Positions 23,576 through 31,780 of a stretch of 34,381 nucleotides of DNA are shown here, piece after piece; positions within the stretch are counted from its first letter, which is position 1; the number at the start of each line of letters is the position of its first letter. This stretch comes from Clostridium sp. CAG:967 (GTDB taxonomy: Bacteria; Cyanobacteriota; Vampirovibrionia; Gastranaerophilales; Gastranaerophilaceae): positions 1,853 to 36,233 of the forward strand of contig HF991472.1 of assembly GCA_000433095.1 (NCBI GenBank). Direction: 5' to 3'. The notes beneath the pieces were generated by a model. The model was not told the origin of the DNA, ran no database searches, and saw only the letters and a list, made by a program, of their open reading frames with translations. The translations under genes and the position numbers were made by a program.

Positions 23576-23954
23576 GGCTGCCTCCTAATAATTTTTCTTG
23601 TTGTTCTTTTATGGCAACTAAAACTTCTGATTTTTGGTCAAATTCTGAAAACTTATACTCATTATATATAATTTCAGGTGATTTGTACAAAATATTTTTA
23701 TCATCATAAGAGTTATCTTCCATTTTTTCAAATGCCTTTTCTCTTATTCTTGTATTATACCAATTAAAATACCTATCTTTTAACCTCATTATTAAATTAT
23801 TAGCAGTTACAATACAATCTTCAATTAAAATTTTATTTTCATTAAATTGTTGTTCATTATTTATAATTTTGGTAATAATAAATGCACCCAATAACCCAAC
23901 AAATGCAGCCGTTGATTGTGCCAATGAACTATAAAAAACATTCCAGTCTGACAT
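23562..23954 (-). CDS. small membrane protein, first of an overlapping pair
   Basis: 130 residues. FYSSLAQSTAAFVGLLGAF, then IITKI, forms one membrane helix of a pattern I know from longer uncharacterised bacterial membrane proteins; the rest is charged and helical. AGGAGG lies five bases before ATG. The next gene starts in another frame before this one ends. In relatives the two parts may be one protein, so this could be a natural split. Confidence 0.7.
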   Translation of the reverse strand: MSDWNVFYSSLAQSTAAFVGLLGAFIITKIINNEQQFNENKILIEDCIVTANNLIMRLKDRYFNWYNTRIREKAFEKMEDNSYDDKNILYKSPEIIYNEYKFSEFDQKSEVLVAIKEQQEKLLGGSHENE

Positions 23955-24004
23955 GCAAGCCTCCTAATACAATAATATCATAAAAATTTAGCTTTATAGT
24001 TCTG

Positions 24005-24042
24005 AGTTCAACAAAAATTCAACTTTTTTATAAAAATTCAAC
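24005..24042. repeat. AATTCAAC arm-type repeats, right end of element B
   Basis: AGTTCAAC at 24005, AATTCAAC at 24016 and 24035. The first two are 11 bases apart, like the pair at the left end, and about 100 bases from the core. Likely integrase arm sites. Confidence 0.55.
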
Positions 24043-24140
24043 AAAAATCATTAAAAATTACAAAAAGTAAAATAGTTAAAATATTGATTATATTTAAGGT
24101 AATAAGAAATTGTAAAAGTTATAAAAAGTAAATTTCACAA

Positions 24141-24188
24141 CTCATAACCCGAAGGTCGTTGGTTCAAATCCAGCTCCCGCAACCAATT
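24141..24188. repeat. 48-bp direct repeat: 3'-half copy of tRNA-fMet (right attachment site of element B)
   Basis: Identical to 14444-14491. It contains the 3' anticodon arm, T arm, acceptor 3' strand and CCA, but no 5' half, so it is not a functional tRNA. It is either the ancestral 3' half or, if element C used the same site, the left att of C. Confidence 0.95.
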
Positions 24189-24193
24189 ATTTT

Positions 24194-24227
24194 AAAGGGT
24201 TTTAGCTAATTAGCTGAACCCTTTTTT
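24194..24227 (+). terminator. tRNA-type intrinsic terminator after the 3'-half copy
   Basis: AAAGGGTT...AGCTAA pairs with TTAGCT...AACCCTTT, followed by six T. Probably the ancestral terminator of tRNA-fMet. Its first 16 bases equal those of the hairpin at 1847. Confidence 0.85.
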
Positions 24228-24431
24228 AGTGCAAAAATAAGCCAAAGTTGCAAAAATGTTGCAAAATTATTTTGAGGCGCACTTTATTTTAGTTTTATTT
24301 GTACGACGAGTTTTAAGGCTTGTGAAATTATTTTTGTATGTTTTTTATACTCGACAAGTTAAAAATTGCAGCAGGAGACACCATAACTACTTCATTTTAG
24401 ACCATAATGAAATGATGTGGAAAGACTTTAA
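24228..24431. other. gap between tRNA terminator and integrase terminator of element C
   Basis: About 200 AT-rich bases. Short similar words (GTTGCAAAAATGTTGCAAAA) are the only repeat seen. A 69-codon reading frame has no ribosome-binding site or family likeness and is not called. Confidence 0.5.
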
Positions 24432-24462
24432 AATAAAAATACTCGATTTATTCAAGCGAGTA
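24432..24462 (-). terminator. terminator of integrase C
   Basis: On the minus strand TACTCG pairs with CGAGTA around an 11-base loop, followed by TTTTTATTTT. It lies about 30 bases after the integrase stop. Confidence 0.65.
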
Positions 24463-24492
24463 TAAATATGATTGCAATTTGTAATAATCTTA

Positions 24493-25608
24493 TTAAGTCC
24501 CAAATTTTCTAATTTCTTCTTGTTGTTCAATAGATTGATTTACAATGTTATTCAACAAATTTACGCACTTATCATTAACTTCTGGTAATAAGTGGGTGTA
24601 TAAATCCATTGTCATAGTTATTGATGAATGTCCGAGCTGATGTTGAACATATTTCATCGGGGCACCGTTTACAAGAAGTAAACTTGCGTATGTGTGCCTT
24701 AGGTCGTGAAATCTTATCTGCTCAATTCCTGCTCTATTTAAGGCAGGTATGAATCTGCGTTTCATCATATTTTCTGCACTCTGATAATTACCCTCATTAT
24801 TTGGAAATACTAATTTATTTTCACTAATAGGGCAAGCTATACGCCATTCTCTTAAAACTTTTGCCAGTTCATCAGACATATCAACTACTCTTATTTTGCC
24901 TGTCTTTGGTGTCCCAAGTCTGCCATGAGTGTAATTTTTATCAATAGTGATTTTTTTTGTAATCCAATTTATTGAATCCCACATTAACGCCATTAATTCA
25001 CCCTGTCTCATACCGGTGAATATAGCAGTAAATAAAAGCGGATAAAAATCGGGATAAATCTTTTTAGTTTTAGAAAGTAGTGCTTGAACTTCTTCTGTAC
25101 ATAAAGCACGAATCTTTTTATTCTTAACTTCTTTGAGTGATTTTATACGAGCAAGAGGGTTTCTTACAGCAATATCGCTATCAATCATAAAATTATAAAT
25201 CGCACTTATGAATTTAACGTATTTATTTACAGTTGCATTTACCCTACCTTTTTCCTGCATATATTTCATAAATTCTTTAATAAGCATAGGGCTGATTTCA
25301 TTTATGTTTATGTCCCCAAAGAATGGAACAATTACATTATTTAAGTAGCCTTGATAAGTTTGATAGGTTGAGGGTTTGCAGTTTGTACTTGCGTGAAGCC
25401 TTAAATAAAGCTCTCCGGCTTCTTTTATTGTTGTCTTTTTGTTTATGGGATTAATACCTTTATTCAATTCTTCAAAGCGTTTTGCTTGTGCTCTTTCGGC
25501 TTCAGCTTTGGTTTTAAATCCTTTTTTGGTTTTTCTTTTTCCTTTTAGGTCTTTGTAATCAAATTCCCATTTGGCAGTTTTTGGACTTTTTCTTACTGAA
25601 TCAATCAT
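24493..25608 (-). CDS. tyrosine site-specific recombinase (integrase of element C)
   Basis: 371 residues. N-terminal AP2-like arm-binding region (KWEFDYKDLKGKRKTKKGF, then KTKAEAE), SAM-like core-binding domain (about 60-155) and catalytic domain with R201 (GMRQGE), H301xxR304 (FHDLRHTYASL), H327 (LGHSSI) and Tyr337 (DLYTHLL). A typical phage-type integrase. A terminator-like hairpin lies between it and the upstream excisionase, so its expression is probably partly uncoupled. It is distinct from the integrases of A and B. Confidence 0.95.
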   Translation of the reverse strand: MIDSVRKSPKTAKWEFDYKDLKGKRKTKKGFKTKAEAERAQAKRFEELNKGINPINKKTTIKEAGELYLRLHASTNCKPSTYQTYQGYLNNVIVPFFGDININEISPMLIKEFMKYMQEKGRVNATVNKYVKFISAIYNFMIDSDIAVRNPLARIKSLKEVKNKKIRALCTEEVQALLSKTKKIYPDFYPLLFTAIFTGMRQGELMALMWDSINWITKKITIDKNYTHGRLGTPKTGKIRVVDMSDELAKVLREWRIACPISENKLVFPNNEGNYQSAENMMKRRFIPALNRAGIEQIRFHDLRHTYASLLLVNGAPMKYVQHQLGHSSITMTMDLYTHLLPEVNDKCVNLLNNIVNQSIEQQEEIRKFGT

Positions 25609-25701
25609 ATTGTAAAACTTTCTTTTAATTTTAATTTAATGCGTTTTGAGCGATTTGCGAGCCCCTTCGCTAACTTTTGCAAACATGAATTTTAAAGAAA
25701 A

Positions 25702-25731
25702 GGCACCGTATCACCGAAACAATACGGAGCC
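25702..25731 (-). terminator. attenuator-like hairpin between excisionase and integrase of element C
   Basis: On the minus strand GGCTCCGTAT pairs with ATACGGTGCC (one mismatch) around ten bases, followed by TTTTCTTT. It would stop most primase-excisionase transcripts before integrase. Confidence 0.65.
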
Positions 25732-25750
25732 AATAAGAAAGGAATGGAGC

Positions 25751-25930
25751 TTAAGCACGAAGTACTGTGTTTTGTTCAACAAACTTTTTTAAAATATCTT
25801 CCGAAAATAGCACTCTGGAGCCGATTTTGACATGTTCTATTTTCTTATGATGTATCCACCTGTAAAGCGTGCTTGCTGATATATTTAAGTAACCGGCAGC
25901 TTCTTTAACATTTAAGAGAGTATTATTCAT
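25751..25930 (-). CDS. excisionase-like helix-turn-helix protein
   Basis: 59 residues: LLNVKEAAGYLNISASTLYR, then WIHHKKIEHVKIGSRVLF, the MerR-type excisionase fold. ATG 25930 follows GGGGGT and overlaps the primase stop by eight bases, indicating coupled translation; a start at 25948 is less likely. It probably directs excision of element C with the integrase. Confidence 0.85.
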   Translation of the reverse strand: MNNTLLNVKEAAGYLNISASTLYRWIHHKKIEHVKIGSRVLFSEDILKKFVEQNTVLRA

Positions 25931-28634
25931 CTTTACCCCCTTTGTCATCAGTGGAAGTCATATTTTGCGCCTTATCCATAGCAGAATCAAAAAGACTGTC
26001 ATTAGTTGGCGGCAGCTCAAAATCTTTATCTGTAAGTTCGATTTTATAAGACTTCTGGTTTGCTCGTTCCTTGTAAATAGTTATCTTGACATCATTTGAG
26101 ATATTGCCCTTAATGTTAGCAATTCTGCGGGTAAGTGATTTTACGCTCTTATATTTTGCCCGAAATTCAGGTATATCAAAGTTATCTTCATTTGCAAGAA
26201 ATAAAAGCTGCTTGTGCAGTTCAAAACCGGACATCGTATGGGGTTTAATTTGCTTTTTGGCAAAGATTTTGAGTGCATATACAAGACTATCTTCTTCAAC
26301 CGCAAAGGCTTTTTGTGCTTCAATAATCTTGTCTAAAATACTTTCAAATTCTTCTTTTCTGCCTAATGAGTCAAATATGCGCAAGCCAAAGGTTGCAAAA
26401 TCAGCACTTCTTAAATTAGTCTTATAAGTGTGCTCTTTAGTTATATCAAGGGCTTTCAGTACTTTTTGAAGTTCATACATGATATAAGACATTATCTCGT
26501 CTCTGTGGTCTAAAATATCCTTTATCAGTTCGCCTTCAGGTACAAATTCGAATATTCTCTTAAAAGGTATACCGATAAGCCTGTCTGCCACATCATCACG
26601 AGTAAATTGCGGTGTTCTTGAAGTTAATGCAAGATATGTCTTTGTGGGTAGCTTAATTTCTTCATTATCGGTGTATAATTTGCGTTTACCGATATTTTGT
26701 CCCGTTGCAACAGAAGCAAGTTTGTCATTAAGCCAGGATTTGCCCGTATCAACATTATCAAGAATAACCATATGGTTATTTGTTACAAGTGTATCAAAAT
26801 CCTCAGGTTTGCTCGGTAGAGGTGTTACATTATATTTTGAGCCAAATAGGATTATTCCTATACGTCTCAATGTTGAAGTTTTACCGCTTCCTTTTTCGCC
26901 GACCGCAACAAGTAAAACCTTTGTAGGCATAATTGACTCAAAGAAAGTACTTAAAAACCATACCCGTACAAGTGTTTTAAATTCTTCTGCCGTCAAAGTT
27001 CCTGTATCTGTGTCGATATTCATTGAATCGGCAATATATTTGTCAAAATAATTTACCGAATCATCAGGCTGCACCAATTTAAACGGCTCGAAATCAGGTC
27101 TATAATTGAACATAATACCTTCATCGCCGTTTTCTAATTCTTCAATGCCTTCAGTTGTGATTGTATAAACTGTAGTATCGTTGTTAGAAATATAAATTGC
27201 ATTTTTATTTTTATCATAGTGGCAGAAATTGTGTGTTTCTATCGTGGCACCATGGTCAAAAGCAAAAGTTGATAAATCGTTAACAGTATAGTTATAATAC
27301 TCTCTTGACGGATTTATACCCATACGATTTAACAACCTTTTTAACCATTCATCAGAAGCTATTATAGGTATAATTTTTTTGTCATCATCAAGGAAGATGT
27401 ACTGGTAATTACTGTCTTTGAAGAATTTCCCGCGCTGTAGAATTTCCTTTTCAATTAGTAACGAAACAAGCTGCTGTCTATTAAGTTGTGTTATTTTAGT
27501 ATTATTCATAATACTTCTAACTTCTGCCTCAATGCCGCTAAGGTCTCTATGATAGTGTTTCATGGTTTTTAACAATTCCCAAACAGCTTCACTGCATTGC
27601 TTTTCATCTTCAAAACCATTTATAAATTCGTCAATATCTTTTATGCTTCCAGGTGTTGTTAGTCCGAAAACAGTACGAATTTCTTTTGCTTTTTCTAATA
27701 CTTTTCTGCCTGCCTCGTCGTTATCGTGTAGTATGCAAACTCTTTCAGCGGGTATTTTCATAGCTGTATCTATGTCACCATTTGCACCGCCTAATGCGCA
27801 AACATCAATAGGTTTATCCATTTTATGCAGTTGTGTAACCAGAGAGAGTTGGTCAAACTCTCCCTCTACAACAATAAGGCCTTTGCGTATTTTCTTATAA
27901 CTTTTAACTTTTGAAATTTCATCAGTAGAAAATACACCTTGATTAAAGATACCCGCTTTATTTTGCACCTTTAATATTTGAAATGTTTTTGTGTCGATGT
28001 ATGGTTTTCTTGTTTTAATTTGAGTAATAAGTCCATTCTCATCACGATAAAAGAAAATAAGTCTATCCCAGTTATCACGTATGAATTTCTGTAATTTTTC
28101 AATAAAATCTTCAAGATTTTTTAATTCTGTTTGCAGCCTTTCTTTTTTCTCGGCATCTGTTTCTTCCTCAATTCTTTTGTTAAAATCAGCAATTAAATCC
28201 TCGTTTTCTTTTCTAACATCATAGCTTGCAGGAATAACACCAACGTCAGACCGCCTTAAAATATGCTCCGGTATTTTTCTAATTTGATTCGCATAAACAA
28301 ATGCTTGACATGGTTTACCGTCTTGCTTGTTTTCAAATAAACCTTTGTGGGCTGCTTTAAAAAATCTGTCTATTACAACCGATTTATTATCTACACCGTG
28401 ATTTATTGTATTAAGATTAAGATGTAAACCGCACACAAAGCATTTTGCTTTTTCTAAGTTGTCTCCATACCTGTGCATGTGTATTTTTTCGCACTCCACA
28501 CATTCCTGAGCGCCTTTTCTTTCTTCAAGTTCTTTGCCATACATGGCTTTTGTTGCTTCACTAAGGTTTTTAAACATTGTTTTGTTCTCCTTTTCCTTTC
28601 CCTTTTCTTCTAACTTTTTTGAATTTTCGTACAT
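25923..28634 (-). CDS. Toprim/SF3-type primase-helicase
   Basis: 903 residues. A CxxC...CxxC zinc ribbon (C45, C48, C65, C68), a DnaG-type Toprim domain (LIVVEGEFDQLSLV, Glu about 257; CILHDNDEAGR, D304 and D306) and a C-terminal AAA+/SF3-like helicase with Walker A GEKGSGKTS (579-587) and Walker B HMVILDN (621-627). It would prime and unwind DNA for replication of the excised element. Two starts have ribosome-binding sites: 28634 (AGGAGG) and 28577 (AGGAG). Both lie before the zinc ribbon, and the first is used here. It is read with the excisionase. Confidence 0.92.
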   Translation of the reverse strand: MYENSKKLEEKGKEKENKTMFKNLSEATKAMYGKELEERKGAQECVECEKIHMHRYGDNLEKAKCFVCGLHLNLNTINHGVDNKSVVIDRFFKAAHKGLFENKQDGKPCQAFVYANQIRKIPEHILRRSDVGVIPASYDVRKENEDLIADFNKRIEEETDAEKKERLQTELKNLEDFIEKLQKFIRDNWDRLIFFYRDENGLITQIKTRKPYIDTKTFQILKVQNKAGIFNQGVFSTDEISKVKSYKKIRKGLIVVEGEFDQLSLVTQLHKMDKPIDVCALGGANGDIDTAMKIPAERVCILHDNDEAGRKVLEKAKEIRTVFGLTTPGSIKDIDEFINGFEDEKQCSEAVWELLKTMKHYHRDLSGIEAEVRSIMNNTKITQLNRQQLVSLLIEKEILQRGKFFKDSNYQYIFLDDDKKIIPIIASDEWLKRLLNRMGINPSREYYNYTVNDLSTFAFDHGATIETHNFCHYDKNKNAIYISNNDTTVYTITTEGIEELENGDEGIMFNYRPDFEPFKLVQPDDSVNYFDKYIADSMNIDTDTGTLTAEEFKTLVRVWFLSTFFESIMPTKVLLVAVGEKGSGKTSTLRRIGIILFGSKYNVTPLPSKPEDFDTLVTNNHMVILDNVDTGKSWLNDKLASVATGQNIGKRKLYTDNEEIKLPTKTYLALTSRTPQFTRDDVADRLIGIPFKRIFEFVPEGELIKDILDHRDEIMSYIMYELQKVLKALDITKEHTYKTNLRSADFATFGLRIFDSLGRKEEFESILDKIIEAQKAFAVEEDSLVYALKIFAKKQIKPHTMSGFELHKQLLFLANEDNFDIPEFRAKYKSVKSLTRRIANIKGNISNDVKITIYKERANQKSYKIELTDKDFELPPTNDSLFDSAMDKAQNMTSTDDKGGKDE

Positions 28635-28694
28635 AAATTTTTCCTCCTTTTCTTTGTGTTATGTACTACTATTTTTATTGTATAATTTGTATGA

Positions 28695-28700
28695 TATAAT
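28695..28700 (+). promoter_or_regulatory. candidate -10 box upstream of 28721
   Basis: TATAAT 20 bases before the ATG, with TGA ahead of it; another TATAAT lies at 28681-28686. No good -35 box. The gap also holds the divergent primase start. Confidence 0.4.
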
Positions 28701-28720
28701 CGATTTAGGAGAATATATTT

Positions 28721-29521
28721 ATGAGAAAAAAGGAAGCGTGTAAAAGAGAGTATTTAAGGTTATCAGCAGTTTTTGAGAATTGGTATCTTAAAAAAATGAA
28801 AGAAATTGAAGCTGATAAAAATTTGAATAAACCACCTAAAAATATGCTAAAAAGACTTGCTATAAGCGAAAATGAATTTTATGAAAAATATATAAATCCA
28901 TATAAGAGCCTCTCTAAACAAGATTTAGAGACTGTTTTTAAAGTTCTAGCACCTGAATTAATTGAAACATATATAAAGGAAGGTTCTTTGCTAGTTGGTT
29001 GTGAATTAAAATTAAAATATGATATAAGTTTTACAAGAAAAGAAAATGCCCTTAGTTGGCTTTTATTTCAAGTTGATTTACTTGGTATTTTTAAGTTATC
29101 AAAAAATTTAAAAAAGTTTCTTTTAATACCATATCATCAATGTTACTATTGTGGAAAACCCAACTATTATATAAGAAATGGTAAAATTAAAAAATTTAAC
29201 TTAAAAGAAATTTTATGCCATAAGGATAAGTGTCAAAATAGCTCTAATCCTGAAAAACATGATAATTGTTGTTATGCAAAATGGGTACGAAAAAGAAAAT
29301 CTTTAGAAAAGGCTTTAAGTGTTGTTGATAATTTATATCACGACATTGAAGATTACGAAGATGAAAAATTGAGTAATGAGCAGAAAGCTGTTTTAAATAA
29401 TAAACTGGATAAGATTTTTATTGATTTTTGCGAAAATCAATATCAAGAAAATTTAAAAATAAATTACACAATACAAGAATCAGATAATAAAGCTATTAAC
29501 TTATTAAAAATTTCGTTATAA
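28721..29521 (+). CDS. putative zinc-binding protein of element C
   Basis: 266 residues, not recognised. A helical N-terminal part has NMLKRLAISENEFYEKYI, which resembles a small DNA-binding helical segment. The centre has a cysteine/histidine cluster (CYYCGKP, CHKDKC, HDNCC), a probable zinc site. The C-terminus is charged and helical. AGGAG lies ten bases before ATG. Divergent from the primase, it may regulate replication or be a cargo protein. Confidence 0.7.
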   Translation: MRKKEACKREYLRLSAVFENWYLKKMKEIEADKNLNKPPKNMLKRLAISENEFYEKYINPYKSLSKQDLETVFKVLAPELIETYIKEGSLLVGCELKLKYDISFTRKENALSWLLFQVDLLGIFKLSKNLKKFLLIPYHQCYYCGKPNYYIRNGKIKKFNLKEILCHKDKCQNSSNPEKHDNCCYAKWVRKRKSLEKALSVVDNLYHDIEDYEDEKLSNEQKAVLNNKLDKIFIDFCENQYQENLKINYTIQESDNKAINLLKISL

Positions 29522-29538
29522 ACTTTCGCAAATCAAAC

Positions 29539-29584
29539 TAACCTAATTAACCATATTAACCGGTTACTTTGGTTAGTATGGTTA
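29539..29584. promoter_or_regulatory. nine-base-periodic TAACC/GGTTA dyad array
   Basis: TAACC starts at 29539, 29548 and 29557, and GGTTA at 29562, 29571 and 29580: three half-sites and their three mirror images, each 9 bases apart, around the centre TAACCGGTTA. The arms 29545-29561 and 29571-29587 pair over 17 bp with one wobble. Could be an origin, a cooperative operator, or a strong hairpin ending the gene at 28721. Confidence 0.75.
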
Positions 29585-29746
29585 ATTTAAAACAAAAGAA
29601 TTTTTAATGAATTCACCTTTCATGCTTGTAGATTTGCCAATAATACAAGTAATGCGGATTTAATAATTGCCATAAAATTTACGGTCTTTCTTCTTACATA
29701 TAGCAGAATCAAAGTTATAGGAAGACGCCGAAACTAAAATGTGAGA

Positions 29747-30091
29747 TTATTCCTTTATTTTAAAAGCATAATCCCCTTGAGATAGTGGTGATATGCCAAG
29801 TAGTTCTATGGAATTTCCTTTCATATCAGTTATTTCAACAATTACTGATATACAATTAGGCTCGCCCTCTATCGGAGTCCCATTCTTTACATAATTATCT
29901 TTTTTAATTTCAACTTGCTTGATTTTTATGCTTTTAACCTTTATGCCCTTGTAGTATTCATGTGACATTAACATTTCAATATTAGGATTAATTTGTAATG
30001 TTTCATGTATAACTGCGTCTTGGCTTGCTTGTGCAGAGCAATTTAGTAATATAATTAAAAATATTAAAAAGGTAGATTTAATTTTTTTCAT
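29747..30091 (-). CDS. small secreted hypothetical protein
   Basis: 114 residues from ATG 30091 (a TTG two codons earlier is less likely). Signal peptide MKKIKSTFLIFLIILLNCS, AQA/SQ cleavage likely. The mature domain is beta-rich, with VKSIKIKQVEIKK and VIVEITDMKGNSIELL. No family recognised. Last of four consecutive secreted-protein genes on this strand. Confidence 0.7.
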   Translation of the reverse strand: MKKIKSTFLIFLIILLNCSAQASQDAVIHETLQINPNIEMLMSHEYYKGIKVKSIKIKQVEIKKDNYVKNGTPIEGEPNCISVIVEITDMKGNSIELLGISPLSQGDYAFKIKE

Positions 30092-30116
30092 AACCAATTA
30101 CACAAATTCTAACTAT

Positions 30117-30464
30117 TTATTTACAAATTTTAAAGTAAGCTTTTTGAGCAACCCCTGGCATTATACTTCCCCAAGTATAATCCATTGGAATAATATCTAG
30201 TGTTACATTTTTTATATTATCTGTTAGTATAGCTGCCTTGTATCTTATTTGTACATTCTGGCAATCTAACTCTCCAACATATAGTAAGTCATTATCGCCA
30301 TTAGTGTGCTTTAGAGTAATAGAGTAAATTCCATTTGTAATTTCTGTAAAATTTTTATCGTAAAAATCTATAGAAGAATTATCCAATGGTAACCAATGTA
30401 TTGTTTCTGCTACACAAGGTACAATAAAAAAAGTTAAGAATAGTATTATTAATATCTTTTTCAT
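30117..30464 (-). CDS. small secreted protein, surface-adhesin-E-like pattern
   Basis: 115 residues. Signal peptide MKKILIILFLTFFIVPCVA/E. The mature part has W-P, FYDKNF, SITLKH, DCQNVQIRY and a C-terminal MPGVAQKAYFKIC, with two cysteines that may pair. The spacing of these motifs recalls surface-adhesin protein E-type small periplasmic proteins; that is a weak family resemblance. AGGTG before ATG; eight bases from the preceding gene stop. Confidence 0.7.
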   Translation of the reverse strand: MKKILIILFLTFFIVPCVAETIHWLPLDNSSIDFYDKNFTEITNGIYSITLKHTNGDNDLLYVGELDCQNVQIRYKAAILTDNIKNVTLDIIPMDYTWGSIMPGVAQKAYFKICK

Positions 30465-30471
30465 ACTTCAC

Positions 30472-31143
30472 CTATTTGTTTAACTTCTTTTCTAATTTCT
30501 TCATCTCTTTAGTAGTATTGTGTAAGAAATTTTGATAATAAATATTATTTGCATAAGCATTATTCTTTAAGTATTGTGGATAGTTTTTATAGATATGCTC
30601 ATAAATATTTACCATTCTTTTAGTTGCCAACGGATAATAATGACACCATTCATAGCGAGTCTGTGCAAGAGTTTTGCTGTAAACTGTAACCAATGCAAGC
30701 GGATTGTAACCTGCATTTACCATATAATCTACTGCTTTTAAATCTGCTTTGTTTTCTTTTGGTCGAGGATTAAAGGAATAGACTGCACGAGAGAAGAAAC
30801 CTCTAAATAAACCTCTGTAAGAATTTTCACCCATAGCTATTGCATGGCTTAAAAGTCCTGCTAATTCATCTTCATTATCAGTTAAATTCAAAACATCACC
30901 ATAAACCCACAACACTCGTCCGGTATAATCCAAACCGATATTTTCCGGCTTGTAATCTAATGTTGCTCTAGGATTTTTGATAGAAAATGTATATTTAAAC
31001 ACCATTCTTTTTTGTATATTGTTTGTTTCTAAAATCTTAAATCCGATTGGTGCAATATCTTCCGGAGTTGGCTTTCTAGCTTCTGCCATAGGAGTTGAAA
31101 CAAAAAGCATTAATACTGCAAACAAAACTAAAAACTTTTTCAT
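30472..31143 (-). CDS. secreted M48-peptidase-like protein lacking the HExxH site
   Basis: 223 residues. Signal peptide (MKKFLVLFAVLMLFVSTPMA/EA). Residues 75-155 align with M48 metallopeptidases (VYGDVLNLTDNEDELAGLLSHAIA, then ENKADLKAVDYMVNAGYNP), but the zinc motif HExxH is HAIAM at 100-104, with the catalytic Glu and second His lost. The third-ligand region ExxAD (130-134) remains. It is probably a non-catalytic binding or chaperone-like protein in the envelope. AAAGGTGG precedes ATG. Part of the secreted-protein cluster. Confidence 0.78.
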   Translation of the reverse strand: MKKFLVLFAVLMLFVSTPMAEARKPTPEDIAPIGFKILETNNIQKRMVFKYTFSIKNPRATLDYKPENIGLDYTGRVLWVYGDVLNLTDNEDELAGLLSHAIAMGENSYRGLFRGFFSRAVYSFNPRPKENKADLKAVDYMVNAGYNPLALVTVYSKTLAQTRYEWCHYYPLATKRMVNIYEHIYKNYPQYLKNNAYANNIYYQNFLHNTTKEMKKLEKKLNK

Positions 31144-31172
31144 AAAACCACCTTTCTTAAATTTTGTATTTA

Positions 31173-31442
31173 TTACAATTCATACGAGTTACCGAATTTG
31201 TGCAAAGGTCTTTCCTGTGTGTAATCAGGTCTAGTGTAATTATTCTGATTATTCTCATAATTTTGCTTGTTGTAATAATCGCTGTACATTTTTTCAAACT
31301 GCTTAGGATTTTCCATTGCACGATTCAAAGTATCGGTTTTGCCTAAACTCTGTTCATACTTGATTTGCTCAACTGTGTAATAGGCAAAACATTTTCCTGT
31401 GATAGCCGTTAGGATACAAAACAAAATAAATAACTTTTTCAT
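31173..31442 (-). CDS. small secreted Tyr/Asn-rich protein
   Basis: 89 residues. Signal peptide MKKLFILFCILTAITGKCFA/YY. The mature part is hydrophilic and rich in Y, N, Q and K (YYNKQNYENNQNNYTRPDYT), likely disordered. No family recognised. First gene of the four-gene secreted cluster, 29 bases before the M48-like gene. Confidence 0.65.
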   Translation of the reverse strand: MKKLFILFCILTAITGKCFAYYTVEQIKYEQSLGKTDTLNRAMENPKQFEKMYSDYYNKQNYENNQNNYTRPDYTQERPLHKFGNSYEL

Positions 31443-31564
31443 AATTTACCTTTCTTAACCACGTATAGTATTAGTCTTTAAAATCTTGGTATACAGAAGA
31501 TTAACACATATAAACGCACGGTCAGTTTGTTCCATTGATTTTATATTACCACGAAAATTACAAT

Positions 31565-31780
31565 ATGAGTAAAAAAGATTTACAAAAGTTTGGCAAGAGA
31601 TTAAAATTTCTGAGACTTGATAAAGAGTTAACCCAGCTTGAATTAGCTGAAATTCTTGATATGTCGCCTAATTTTATTGGAATGATTGAACGAGGCGAGA
31701 GAAATACAACTGTTGAAAATGTTTTTAAAATCGCAAGAGCCTTAGGAATCAAGCCTTCTAACCTATTTGAAGAACTTTAA
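31565..31780 (+). CDS. small XRE-family regulator
   Basis: 71 residues, almost entirely a helix-turn-helix (RLKFLRLDKELTQLELAEIL, then PNFIGMIERGERNTTVENV). ATG 31565 fits the family; an earlier in-frame start at 31535 would add an unlikely tail. Similar to small repressors of restriction-modification or phage modules. Divergent from the secreted-protein operon and overlapping, tail to tail, the small gene at 31777. Confidence 0.85.
   Translation: MSKKDLQKFGKRLKFLRLDKELTQLELAEILDMSPNFIGMIERGERNTTVENVFKIARALGIKPSNLFEEL

Noticed and set aside
24141..24188. Functional tRNA
   Set aside because: Only the 3' half is present, with unrelated sequence to its left.
24256..24465. 69-codon plus-strand reading frame
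   Set aside because: No ribosome-binding site, odd composition, and it overlaps the integrase terminator.
31164..31346. 60-codon plus-strand reading frame
   Set aside because: It is the antisense shadow of the secreted-protein gene at 31173, which has a signal peptide and ribosome-binding site.
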